64,000 nt of DNA. Source: Struthidea cinerea (Eukaryota > Chordata > Aves > Passeriformes > Corcoracidae). Made by a program: the position numbers and the translations under genes. The DNA is taken from NCBI GenBank assembly GCA_013397865.1, contig VZTI01000421.1, positions 102,844 to 166,843 of the forward strand, in the 5' to 3' direction. Every line of letters starts with the position of its first letter. Position 1 is the first letter of the stretch. This document shows, piece by piece, positions 32,071-43,465 of the stretch. The notes under the pieces are model-generated. The model saw only the letters and a program-made list of their open reading frames with translations, was not told the DNA's origin and did no database searches.

Positions 32071-32440
32071 GCAGGCTGCTGCCTCTGGAAACCAGCACGG
32101 CGCATCAGGAGAGATCCAACCTCCCCCTCGTTCCTGCGGCAGCTCCGTGCCCCGGGAAGGGGATGCGAGGAAGCTCCACTCCGAACGGAGCCCTGGCCAC
32201 GCTGGGATCCCCCTTCCCTGACTGCCTTCCTGAAGCCCCTGCCTTCACAAACTGCTGCTGTGGCCCTCGGCTCCGAGGGCTGGACAGCCCTGCCCGGAGC
32301 TGGGATGTGCCGCGGGCGCGTGGGGTGACGAGGGGACGCCGTCACCTCCGAGGCGTCCGTGGCGTCCGGCCGTGTCCCGCCGCCGGCAGCGCACGGAAGT
32401 GACGCCAGGTGGGAATAAACATTTCATTTTTGTTGTTTTG
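32071..32440 (+). other. ZC3HC1: 3' UTR of ZC3HC1
   Basis: About 370 bp of GC-rich sequence from the TGA at 32068-32070 to just past the AATAAA at 32414-32419. Confidence 0.8.
32414..32419 (+). terminator. ZC3HC1: Poly(A) signal AATAAA of ZC3HC1
   Basis: A canonical signal 344 bp after the stop codon, followed by a T/G-rich downstream element (TTTTTGTTGTTTTGC). Confidence 0.88.
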
Positions 32441-33240
32441 CTTTTTCCTTCCTGCTGGTGTGGTGCTTTTTCCCAGGGCAGGAGGAGCTCTGGGCCTGGC
32501 GTAGCTCCTGTATCCCTCAGAGTTCTCGTCCTTATGGGGTCAGCGTCTGGCTGCCTCCCCATTTCCCATTCCACATTTTGTTGTCTCCTTTGCCTGTTGT
32601 GGGCATTCTTCCGTTGCCTCAATCCCTGGCCTCGTGTCCCTCTGCCGGTGCCCGGTTTGGGGTGATAAATCCCCCGGGTTGGAGGGTGGGATGCAGCCAA
32701 AAGCTGGGAAGAGTTTCCACGGCTTGGGCTGCTGGGAAGGGAGTGGTCTCCATGGAAGGGGGAGAAGAAGCCAAGAAAGGAGGCAGTGCTGTCATTTCCA
32801 TCCTTGAGGATGTTGGGGAAGGGGCTTTGGGAAGGGCTGAGATTCCACAGACAACCCTGCACAGTTGGTATCTCCTCACTCCAGGTCTGTGGATGTGGGT
32901 GGAGGCACAGGGATATGTCATTCCCTTTTTTTTGTTTTGAGGAAAAAGGAGCTCCTGCCTCGGTTTCCCCAGCCCCAGCTCCGAGGTTTCATCCTGCCTC
33001 ATTCCGTGGGAGGAATTATCTGGCCATGCTGTGCCTGGGAACGCAGGGGCTGCCTTGGTCAGGGCTGATCCCGGCTTTCCCTGAACCCCAAAACTTGGGG
33101 GTGCACCTGCCCACCTGGGGGCTTCTCCTGGGATCCACCATTCTGGGATAGGTGTATCCCTCGTGGGCAGGAATCCCAAGCAGCAGGCCCTGAATTTGGG
33201 TGAATTCCCTTCTTTTCCTAAGGGGATTCTAATTACAGGG
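32440..33240. other. Intergenic ZC3HC1-UBE2H, proximal part
   Basis: About 800 bp of unique sequence. No gene recognised. Confidence 0.5.
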
Positions 33241-33299
33241 CCCTAACGAGGGGCTGCTTCACCCCATGGCCCTGCTGGACTGGGAGTTGGGGTGGAAAT

Positions 33300-34700
33300 G
33301 GGGATGCCCCCAATCCAGAGGGGTGAGGATGGGCTGGGAAGTGCCTGGGATGGGCATGGAAGAGCCCCTTTTCCAGCTGCCTGGACCTACAGCTCCCTCT
33401 GTTCCCGACAGCCCCCCATGGTTTCCCCATTCCTTACATCTCCCTGCAGCTCTGGCTCCCCACGGCTTCCCCATTCCCGATGGTTTCCAGCAGTTCCCCA
33501 TGGCTCCCCCTATTCCCTCCATTCCCAATCCATGGATTCTGACGCCCTCCTTGCTCCCCCCATCTCCGTTTTGCTCCATGATCAGGGACCCACCCTACAA
33601 ATCATGGGATGCACCCATTCCAGGGAGGATGATACCCCCATTCCGGGGTGGGAAAGGCCAGCCAAAACCCCTGCATCCCAATTTCCAGGCCCAGGAAGGG
33701 CTCAGAGGATCCCCAGAATTCCCTCTGCACTCACATCCCGAGGTCTGGGTGCTGTAAGAGTGGCCTTGAGGCATTCCAAAAAGGAATGGGGTGCTGTTGT
33801 AGTCCCTAAAATCCTGGAATAATCCCTGTTGCAAAATTGGTGTTTCACAGATGGAATACAAGCATTCCAGGAAATTATGGTAAAATCCTTATTTTCCCTG
33901 TCCAGTTCTCCCAGTTGCTTGGAGCCGGTCGGGGAATATTGTGGCCTGGGAAATACAGGACCCTCTATCCCAAATTTTCCAGCTGCTCTGCTCAAATATA
34001 ACCCTGTCCCCCTGCCAAATTCCCCCCTGGAATGTGGGGGTGTGGATTTGAGTCCCCTCTGGTGGTGTCACCTCCTGCCCCTGCCAGACTCAGGGCATGC
34101 TGGGACATTAAATGGAGGAACTTTTTGGGATTCTTTGGCTGTGTCGCCTCCCCACGGGGGGAGGAAGCACCAGGGCACATTTTTGGGATGATGCCGGGGT
34201 CAGGAATGCGGGGTGTGGAGGTTCCACACCGGAATCCCATCACCTTGGGAGACACCCATTAGTGCTGTCATCATCCGGGTGGGTAAACTGAGGCACCGGG
34301 AAATGCTTTGCCGGTGTCGCACCGGAAATCCGGAATGGTGACTCCTGCTGTGGGGCCTGGCCAGCTGCCACATTCCCGCTTGGATTGAACAGGATTGCCA
34401 TGGGCGCACTCCATATTCTGTGGGGTGGTTCCCTGACCCTTGGGAGGTCAGGCAAAGTTGAGATGGGGCAGCAAAGGGGGCATCACAATCCGTGGGGAAC
34501 AGGGGTAGCGCAGGGAATAACGGGAAACCATTGGCCCTGACATGGGTGCACCCTGTTTTTTATGGGGTGGTTCCTTGGCCATGGTGGGAACAGACAAAGT
34601 GGAAAGGGGGAATAAGGGAAGTGTCAGAATCCATGGGGAATGGGGGAGACACAAGGAATACGGGGAGCCGTGGGGAATTACGGGAAACGTCGGAAAGGGA
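33300..34700. repeat. Low-copy duplicated block, direct and inverted, upstream of UBE2H
   Basis: Segments at 34395-34535 and 34540-34690 are diverged direct copies: both run ATGGGYGCAC, GGGGTGGTTCC, CAAAGT and on to AACGGGAAACC or ATTACGGGAAACG. The segment at about 33480-33625 is an inverted copy (GCTCCATGATCAGGGACCCA, GATGCACCCATTCC). Short ATGGTTTCCCCATTCC-like units fill 33410-33500. I cannot assign it to a known transposon. Confidence 0.7.
34260..34328 (+). mobile_element. MIR-like SINE fragment
   Basis: GGTAAACTGAGGCACCGGGA followed by CTTTGCCGGTGTCGCAC matches the conserved core of MIR (the AAACTGAGGCAC ... CTTGCC ... GTCACAC order). Short and diverged; MIR copies are few in birds. 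Confidence 0.55.
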
Positions 34701-34781
34701 GGAACTGGAGCTCTGCGGCCCCAATGGGGCCTCGAACCCGCGTCCCCACCATCATTTCCCACTCCACCTACCCCTCTCGGA

Positions 34782-34800
34782 ACTACAACTCCCAGCGTGC
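34782..34800 (+). promoter_or_regulatory. UBE2H: ZNF143/THAP11-type promoter element
   Basis: ACTACAACTCCCAGCGTGC is a near-perfect match to the ZNF143 (SBS) motif, ACTACAATTCCCAGCATGC. It lies about 70 bp upstream of the paired CREs, where this motif is usually found in CpG promoters. Confidence 0.8.
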
Positions 34801-34830
34801 CTCGGGGCCGGCGGAGCGTTGAGGGTGCGG

Positions 34831-34875
34831 CCAATGGGAGCGCCGGGGGCTGTGACGTCACCGCAGGTGACGTCA
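34831..34875 (+). promoter_or_regulatory. UBE2H: CCAAT box and two full CRE palindromes, UBE2H promoter
   Basis: A CCAAT at 34831-34835 is followed by TGACGTCA at 34853-34860 and again at 34868-34875, 15 bp apart start to start. Two intact CREs predict CREB/ATF input; this is inference from motif only. Confidence 0.8.
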
Positions 34876-34879
34876 GGGG

Positions 34880-35025
34880 TCCAGAGAGAGGCTGGGGCAG
34901 AGGCGGCCGGAGCGGCTGAGGGAGCGCGAGCGGCGCGGGGGGGCCCTGTCGGCGACAGCGGCGACAGCAGCGGCGACAGCGACAGCGGCGGGTCCCAGCG
35001 CCTCGCGACCCGGCGTTCCCCCGCT
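34880..35025 (+). other. UBE2H: UBE2H 5' UTR / first-exon region, cut by the gap
   Basis: GC-rich sequence downstream of the CREs includes several GGCGACAGC units (34950-34990). It runs into the N gap. The transcription start is not visible, so the UTR boundary is approximate. Confidence 0.6.
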
Positions 35026-35225
35026 NNNNNNNNNNNNNNNNNNNNNNNNNNNNNNNNNNNNNNNNNNNNNNNNNNNNNNNNNNNNNNNNNNNNNNNNNNN
35101 NNNNNNNNNNNNNNNNNNNNNNNNNNNNNNNNNNNNNNNNNNNNNNNNNNNNNNNNNNNNNNNNNNNNNNNNNNNNNNNNNNNNNNNNNNNNNNNNNNNN
35201 NNNNNNNNNNNNNNNNNNNNNNNNN
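35026..35225. other. UBE2H: Assembly gap of 200 N hiding UBE2H coding exon 1
   Basis: Exactly 200 N, probably a fixed-size placeholder. Upstream is promoter/5' UTR and downstream is plain intron. The start codon and the roughly 18 N-terminal codons needed before exon 2 are seen nowhere else, so they most likely fall in this gap. Confidence 0.85.
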
Positions 35226-38200
35226 GTTGGATCTGCCCCCCCCACCTCACCAGGGGAGGCCTAACCCCTCTTCTGCCGTATTTTGGGGGGTTTATCCCCC
35301 TCTGTGGCTTGACAGACAGCCCTGGGGGTGTCCCCGCAGACCCCCCCCTTGGTGATGCCCCCCCAATCCGGGTGCCCCACACCCCCCCCTTGCGTGCCCT
35401 GGGGAGGGCGAGGAAGGGGAGAGCAGTTCCAGCAGCCACAGCCCAAAGAAAGGCTTTTGTGGGGTTTATTACTATTATTTATTCCCCCATTTCACCCCGC
35501 GGTTCACGAAGCTTCTGGTGCCGGCTTAGGGATTTAATTTTTTGGGGAGGACGGGGGGGGTCCCTCGGGGTCTGGCTCAGCAGACCCAGGGGTGGGTGAA
35601 GGGCATCAGGGCCCGAGCCCGTCTCCCAAGAGGTTTATGTAACCCTCCAGGTTTGGTTAGGCTTTATTACTTTTTATTTTTCCCCTTCTTCCTTGATAGA
35701 TCTGTTTATATTTTTCCTCCTTGTTTTTATTCCTGGCCCTTTACGGGGTGGTGAATCCCTTTTTCTCTCTGTCTGGAGAGTGGGTGGCGTTGAAAAATAC
35801 CATTGGGAATTCGGTTCTAGGATTGTTTTATTAATAGTTTTTGTTTACAAGGTGGCGGTGTGAGCCGGGAAAGGGTAGGAACGACAAGAGTGGATGAAAT
35901 GTTTTTCGGATCTGTCGCTTGAACGTGCCCGACCTCAGCAGGACTCGGGGCTGGTGGCTCTGCCGTGGTGGGGTCGAGAAACGGGTCTGATTTAGTTCCC
36001 AGAGAGAGATAAACAAACTTATCTGGATTTGGTGGTGTTTTTTTGGAAGGGGGGGGGGGTAGGGAGGAGCAGCAGCAGCGCTCCTGTTTGTGGCTTATCG
36101 AAGGAAACTTGTGTTTGACGTTCGCCCTGCGCCTTTCTCCCCACAAAGCTGCTCTTGGTGTGTTTTTCGCCCTGTTTTTAAGCAAATAGGAAATGAGTCC
36201 TGATGGTGCTCGAATCGGAGCTATTTTTATCCAGGGGTTTAAAGTTACACACATGTCAGACTCCGCCAATTGCGATCGATGTTTAATCGCACCGGGAGGA
36301 GGGTCGGGAATTCCAGCTGTTTAGTGAGGGGGGGAAAACCTTTCTTAGGGATACCCTGGAAAGAGCTCTGGGCCAGAGAGGGGCCGAGGCCCGACCTGAT
36401 CGGCTGCTGCTCTGTTTCCCTTTCCCCTCCCCCTCTCTTTTCCTTTTTTTCCCCCTTTTTGTTCGGTTCCTCGCCGGCATCTCCAGCGATCGCAGCATTT
36501 TGGAGGACAAAGAGCAGGTTTTCCCTGGGAAGTGGCTCTGCTGTGTGTTTCTAGGAGCTGGGTAGGTAGAAAGCCCCGAATATCTGGGATTCCTCTCGGT
36601 GCCGGGGAGTTTCTGCTCTGCTCTTTCTGCCCCCTGACAAAAGGAACCCCAAAGGCTTTTCCAAAAGCGAAGCCGTTGTTGTCGGCGCAGCCTTCCCTGT
36701 TTTCCGAGGGGTGAGGGTTAGAGCAGTCGGTCTCCTGCGGACAACAAACTTAGGAAGTTGGATGTGTCAGATGACTCCTCACCACTCCTCCCTCGCTCCC
36801 TCCCTCCCCAGCCTTTTTTGTTTGTCTGCCTGACTCGCCCGGGGTGAGCAGCTCACTAGGCCCCGGCTCCCGAGACGCTTCCCTGGGGAATCTCCCCCTC
36901 TGGAAGCTGATCTGAAATCAGGGTCTCCTTTGAGACATGGCAGCGAGGAGGGTCTTGGTGGTGGCTAGAGGAGAAGGGATTCGTCTGAAGGAATGTGCTT
37001 GAAGGCAGCTCCTCCTGGGGCTTTGAGGGTTTTGTTGCTGTGTAGGGTTTTTGTTTGGGGTTTTTTTCCCCCATTTTGCTGCCATTTTCGTTACAGTTTC
37101 CCTTTTCATCCCCTTTCCACGTCTCCAGCGGAGAATAATAGTATGGATTTATGGCCTGCCAAGGGCTACCTTTCCCAGTAGGGAGGGGGCACCGAACAGA
37201 GTGAATAACACTCCTGCCTTCTCCTGCTCTGACAGGTTTAGGAGCCGAGCGAGGTCTTTTTATGATTCCTATTTTCAATCCTAACACGTCCGTGTCCTTT
37301 TGTGGATGCCTCTTTGTGAGCAGGGAAGGGGAGAGGTGGCTGCTCTCCGTGGGGCTGCAGGGAGGGCAGAGCTCTGCGTGAGTGTGTGGAACTGATGTTT
37401 AATAATCTCCTGGACGAGGATGTGCTCCAACTCCCCGTCACTCATTGTCTCCCTCCGGATGGGGTTTGTGGTGCTGAGGCTGGGAAAAGAGAGCCATAAT
37501 CCCTCCTTCCCCTTTTGGGGGGCTCCAGCCAAAGTTTCCTGGGTAACCTGGTGACCCCTCAGAGCAGGGGTTTTGCAGGAAGCCTCTGTGCTCCCCAAAA
37601 CACCTCCAGACCCGCTTGCCAGCGGCCTGGAAGTGCAGGGTTATCCCACTGGGAAGCACCCAAACTCCAGGCCAGGCCTCTCCAGGTAGCTCCCACCCTG
37701 GGGATGGCAGAATGGGGGCTCCCCTTTGTGGTTCCCCGCAGTTTTGGGGCGAGTGCTGGCCTTGGAGCCGTGTTTGCAGGGAAAAGGCCTCGAGCTCTCG
37801 CAACTCCGCGGATTGGCTGCTCTGTTACTACCCGGAAACCGGGCCCGGGGCGGAGCGAGGCTGCAGCTGATGGGGTGCCCCAGCCAGGGTGTTTACACCC
37901 TTGGGGGGACCCACCCCGGCACCCCCATCCCCCCCCCAAACCACGGGGCAGTTTCCCGTTCCAAGCCGGGGTTTATTGTTCCGTGGCTGCTCCGCTCGCA
38001 GCTTCCCCTTGGCCGGGAGTTTATTTAGTGCTGATTTATTTTCCTCCTTTTGTGGATAAATGCTGCTGGCTGGGTTGTAGTCCCCGAGCTCTATTTTTAA
38101 GCGTCAGAGCTGGAAAAGGGAAGTGTCACCCTGTTTTGTGCCTGAAAGGAATTATAAATAGTGGCCAGCTTTGTTTGAATCTCCCTGTGCTGCCCAGTTT

Positions 38201-40250
38201 GCAGAGCCGGGGGTTTGGGAGGCGCGTCGGGAGCGTAGTTCACGGAGCGTCGCACTCCCTGCTAATTTTAGGCTCGTCCTGAGTCAAGGAGAATAAAGGT
38301 ACAAAGCTCCTTAGTTTACCTGCGGAGCATTTTGTAATCTCAAAACTCCCCTGCTGTGTTTGCTCCGTCGAGGCAAAGGGTAGGACAGAGTTTACATTTG
38401 GGATAAATTCCTTTTTCTGGTCATTATAGGCTTACACCGCACTTATCATCCCACTTGAACACCTTCCAAGAGTGGCGTTGAGCAATCGCGGGGTCACGTG
38501 GCTTTGTTCTCTTTGGCCTGTCCCCAGGGAAGAGCGTGTGCACTGGAATGTCTTGTTTTGGTAGGGTTTGGTGGGGCTTTGTTGTTCTGTTGGGGTTTTG
38601 TTTGGGGTTTTTTTTTTTGGTTTTGTTTTAAAGGATGGATATTTCTGGAAACTTTTAATGTAAATTTTCAAATGTCACGCTACATTTCTTTCTGCTCCAC
38701 TTCTGGGGCTCTGTTTTAATGAGGTCTCCAGGGACGGGGGGAATCGTGTGGTGATGTTTCAAAATGCACAAAGACGTGGCAGCAGCCCCTTCCCAGAACT
38801 GGGAGAGCCCCCCCCTTTTTCCCAGAAGTGCTGGCACAGGTGGTGGCTTATAAATCAAATCCAGGTAAACGTGGCTCGGGACGTGGTGCCTGTCATTAGG
38901 AGAACTTGAAATCCACAAATCTCTGCCCAAACCAAACCAGCTGGAGGAAAAATAAATAATCCTTTTTGCCTAAATGACAACTTCCAAGGGTATCATCTTG
39001 CTGCTTTTAGAGCGGGATTCCATGTCTTTGCTAGTGGCTGGATGGTTTTTTTTTTCCAAAAAATTGGCTGGAGCTGGAAGTTCACCCTCCCTTTGTTGCC
39101 TTGTCTGTTGGATTGGGGAGGATTTGGGAGCTGGGGCTCCTAGAGCAGACCCAAAAGACAAGTGCACCTGTTTAATCATGGAATTGCCACGGTCATGGAG
39201 ATGAAACTGGGAAATACGGATTTGGTTGGGGCTGCTTGGAGCAGCCCAGCCCTGCTTAAAATAAGGAAAATAAAGCCTTTGTATCACTCTGCTTTTGGAT
39301 AATTTTAACTCTTTCCCCATCTCATTCCCCAGATTCGAAGCAGGGATTTTGGAATTCTGAGTAGTCTGGCAGGATGATGCTTCCCAGTTGCCCAGTTCTG
39401 AAGTGGCATTAGAGCCCTAAATGCTGATGAAACAAATTCTAGAGGCCTTTTCTTTGTCGTAACAGTTAAAAAACCCCAAAAGTGAACGTGGGATTTTGGG
39501 AGAACAATCGCCTTGCCTGTAAAATGGAGTCCCTGTTCTCCCCTGGGTCCAGGAGGTTGTGCCAGCTGTTTTTCCTGGCTTTCCTAGGGAAGCTGTGCTT
39601 GGATTTGTAGTAGGGGATTGTTTTTAAGTGTCATCATGACTATCTTACGATCCCAGCGAGCTTTTGGAAACATCTCCTGGAGTGACTCCCACGTGCTCGA
39701 CATTTCTCAGCAGCAGGAGCCGATAATGGGAGCTCGGAGCACGGCTCCCAGTCTTGCAGACCCTGTCAGGTGCCAATATTTTGGATTAAGCAGGAGATGC
39801 CCCTCGATGAGGCCCTGCGTTGTTGCATTTGCCAGGGAAAAATTACATTTAATCTTCATGGAAGATGTTTTGTCCTGGTTCTGGTCATCATTGTGCACTG
39901 CCATTAAATGAATGTTGGTTTTTTTAATGTTTTGGGGTTTTTAAAATAAATTTCTCCTTCAAACTCACTCTTAATTTCTGTCCTACCCTGTGCCTACCTG
40001 TTGTTCCTGGAGCAGATGGAGGAGACAGTCTGGAAGCTGAGGGAGTAAATCCTGCAAGGTGCCAAGTGCCTCCTTGGGAGCTCACACCTGGATCACTCTG
40101 GGAGCTCATTCCTCGGAGGCTCCAGGTTTGCTGCCTCCATGGGAATGCCAGCACAAGGGGGAGATATCTGAGGATGGAGGTGATTCCCAAAGGCTGTTCC
40201 ATCTTGGGCTGGATCCCTGCCCTGTGTCCTGGGGAAAGCCAAAGCAGAGG
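35226..40250 (+). other. UBE2H: UBE2H intron 1, 5' part
   Basis: About 5 kb of mostly unique sequence. The first 250 bp are rich in C- and G-runs. There is a G-run near 36047-36058. I recognise no CR1 and no exon. The 39600-39930 part lacks repeats and could be a conserved non-coding block, but that cannot be tested here. Confidence 0.5.
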
Positions 40251-40254
40251 AGTG

Positions 40255-40490
40255 CTTAAACTGAAAGTCTGCATTGACTTTTTCCCCATTTATTTCCATG
40301 GGGTTTTTTTCCTAAATTGAAAATCTTGATAGACTTTTTTCCTTCTTGTTTTCTTCTTTTTTCCCCCTTAAATTTAAGTCTTGATAGACTTTTCCCCTCT
40401 TTGTCTCCTTGGGGTTTATTCCTAAATTTAAAGTCTTGATAGACTTTTTCCCTGTTTGTTTTCTTGGCTTTTTTTTCCCCCTCCATCAAG
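40255..40490. repeat. Minisatellite, unit about 60 bp, about 4 copies (UBE2H intron 1)
   Basis: The repeating core is AAAGTCTTGATAGACTTTTT, then CCCTGTTTGTTTTCTTGG and CCTAAATTT. The core itself contains an imperfect palindrome, AAGTCTTGATAGACTT. Confidence 0.85.
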
Positions 40491-43310
40491 GCAAAGCAGC
40501 AGGAATGGAGCTGTTGGGAAGGGAAGGTGCCTCTGGAAGCACCCCAGTGCTGGGTGCAGTGTCACTGAGTGTTCTCAGCACCTGTTGGTGCTTGGTGCCC
40601 TTCTTAAACCGTGATTTAATCGGAGCCATACCCGGGATAAACACATAACAGGTTGTTGTTAAGGAGGGAGAGAGCCCACAGTTAAAGTGACAGGCTCCCA
40701 CATGGAGCAGATTCCCAGCCAGATTCCTCCTGGTTTTACTGTCTGCTTAAGTCAGAGGTGATTGCACGCTGAGGCAGAGGTGCCTGAATTTTCCTGCTGT
40801 CCTGGACTTTATTCCAGCAGCAAAAATGCTGAATAACATCTCTTTTTTTCCTTTTTCTTTTTTTTTTTTTTTTTAATATGAAGTGTGAATTATAGATGTG
40901 GGTGTGTGTATCAGAGCTCAGCGCTTCATTGTGTGTCTTATTGTGTGCATTCAGCTTCCCTCCTTTCACTCCCTCCATTTCCCTGTGGATTTTGTCCATG
41001 TATTTCTGGAATAATGAACATAGAGCCCTGCTCTTTGTTTTTCCTCACCAAAATAGAGCTCGCGTGACTGAAGGATCATCCGACCTTGTCATCTCTGGTT
41101 TCTACTGGGTCATGCAGCCCGTGTGGATTCCAGCAGGAGCCTGTGGATGAGCTGCCCTGGCTGTTGGATGGGATGGATCTCCCAGCACATCCCGGGGAAA
41201 TGGGCTGAGTTGGTTTTGTTGCTGGCAGATCCGTGCGCTTCTCGCTTTTCTTTTCCCTGCTTTTTCTTATTCCTTTTTTTTTTTTTGGCACCTCCTTGGG
41301 GTGCTCAGAGCTGTCTGTGCCTTGGTGTGGATACACCTGGCATGCTGGTTGTTGTGGAGGAGTGCAAGGATTCACTGCCCATCACCGAGGCAGTCTCTTC
41401 CCAGGCTTTTCCCTCTGCTGTCCCCCCTCATCCCATTGCCTTTATGACCACTCACCTCTAACTGCTGCCTCCTCATCCTCAGTCTCCATCTCTTCCCAGC
41501 TCCTCAGCCTCCCTAAGGATCTGTCCGAGACTGAGGGTGGATTTCATCTCTTGGAAAACAGTGATTTTGCTGCTTCTTGCTCTTGTGTATCCAATAATGA
41601 TTGGGTTGGTTCTGGATTCAGGACTTGGCCTCTATTTTACTTTGCAGCTTCCAAGAGCCATCCTCTGATCTTAAATCATTTCACCGATTCCCTGGAGCAA
41701 ATTGATTCAGCCTTCCAGGAGAAGCCAAATCACTCCCAGCCCTTTTCCTTGGCGTGAGGGCTTGCAGATCAGTGGAGGGGTGGATCCGTGTGGATCATTT
41801 GTAAACTGAGCTGGTGGTCTGTCAGCTCTAATCCCTTTAAACTGGGAATTGCAGAGCAGGGCTGGATATCCTGCATGATCCACATCCAGGAGGTGATGGA
41901 GACTCCCAGATATTCGTGACTCAGCGTGAGGAAGGGACAGAGCCATTTTGGATTGTTTTTCTGAGGGTCAGGTGCTGCTTTCCAGAAATTGCTGCATTTC
42001 CCTGTGCACGCTTTCCTTGGAATAACTACAGGAAAAAACAGCATAAAATATTTTTTTAGGGATTGCACAAATAGAGTGTCTGGGTGGATTATTCTGAAAG
42101 GTTTTACACTCTCTGGCTTTAATTGTTTGGGGTTTTTTGGTGTTATTTCCTTTAAAAATGAATGTTTTGAATTCATATTAATGTTTTCTTTGGGAAAAGT
42201 CTACATTTATGACAGTTGCTGCCTTTTAGAGGAGCTTCACCCTGGAGGCTTTGTGTCATTCCCTGTGAAAGGTTGAGGTTAAAAGCTGACAGTTGATTGT
42301 TAAATAAATTTTGCATTATTTCCAAATTCCAGGGGGCTTTTACCTGGCTTTGAGCAGTGGCAGGGGGCACTTGGGGTGGAAATTAGAGCCGTGCAAATCC
42401 TTGCTGCCTTCTCTCAGTGTCACAGCTGATTGTTTCTAGTCACTGGCGTGTGGATCTTTTCTAAAGCCTGGTTTGGGACAGTTGGAATGGCAGGGAAGGA
42501 GAGGGATGAGGTGGTGCTGTGCATAATGAAGGAATGGGATTGAGGGAAGAGGAATCCAGGCTCCCTTCTCCCAGCCCTGGAGCGAGGAATGGCATTGAAA
42601 GGTGAGCTTAAGGATGTTTGCACCAGGGAGAGACACTGGCAGGCTGTAAAATGTGGGATTTTGAGGAAACAAAACAGATTTTAGGGTAGGCTCAGCTCTT
42701 TACACAACTTACCAAGCACAACTCCTGAAAAAGTAAAAACCAGTGTGTGATACTAAGCCTGAGTGTCCCAGATTAACCTCCACCGTGGTAGATTAATGGA
42801 TGCAAAGTTGAAAAGATTGATAAATTATTAACTTAACCACGTTGGCTTTTTTTTTTTTGTGGGCTGTGGTGCTTTGTTTTGTCTTGGTGCTGGCAGGTCC
42901 AGGCCTGCTCCGAGGCCGTGTCCGAGGAGACACCCGATTCCTGCAGCAGGAAAGGTGGATGAGAACACAACCCTGAGTTGTCTGAGCAGAGATTGAAAAG
43001 CATTTTGCTCTTAAAGGAGTTCCTAAATCAAAATGCTGCTTTAGAACTGGGCTCCAAAGCTCTTGGATCGCCAGCGTGGCCACGGTTGAAGAGTTAAGAC
43101 TCATCTTGGTTTTATGAAATGAAGCTGCTCCTTTAAGCCGTGCTCAGTGGAGTGTGAGTGGTGTGAAGCCAGATTCTTTTTTTAGTTTGAAAAGGACCAG
43201 GTTTAGCTTTCAGATGCATTTGGGGAGGGGAGTTGTTGGCTTTTTGAAGCATAATATTGAGAGTTCTGCACTGAGAGGAACCTGCTGCTTCTGGAAGCTG
43301 GAGGAACAAC
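40490..43310 (+). other. UBE2H: UBE2H intron 1, no recognised feature
   Basis: A/T-rich intron with T-runs near 40853-40874 and 42849-42860. No exon, RNA gene or interspersed repeat recognised. Confidence 0.45.
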
Positions 43311-43465
43311 GTGGAATCACGGGGTGTTTGGGTGGGAAGGGACCTTAAAGATCATCCACATCCACCCCCTGCCATGGGCAGGGACACCTTCCACTGTCCC
43401 AGGGTGCTCTGAGCCCCGTCCAGCCTGGCCTTGGACACTCCCAGGGATGGGAAGCCCACACTTCC
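43310..43465 (-). mobile_element. CR1 LINE 3' end fragment
   Basis: It has GGGTGGGAAGGGACCTTAAA, GCCATGGGCAGGGACACCTT and CTGAGCCCCGTCCAGCCTGG: a minus-orientation CR1 tail in UBE2H intron 1. Confidence 0.88.

Noticed and set aside
34448..35439. ORFs of 188-287 codons around the UBE2H promoter
   Set aside because: They are carried through 200 N and match no known UBE2H frame. The real first coding exon is most likely in the gap.
39600..39930. Repeat-free block in UBE2H intron 1 as an ultraconserved element
   Set aside because: Absence of repeats alone is not evidence. A cross-species alignment would be needed to claim it.
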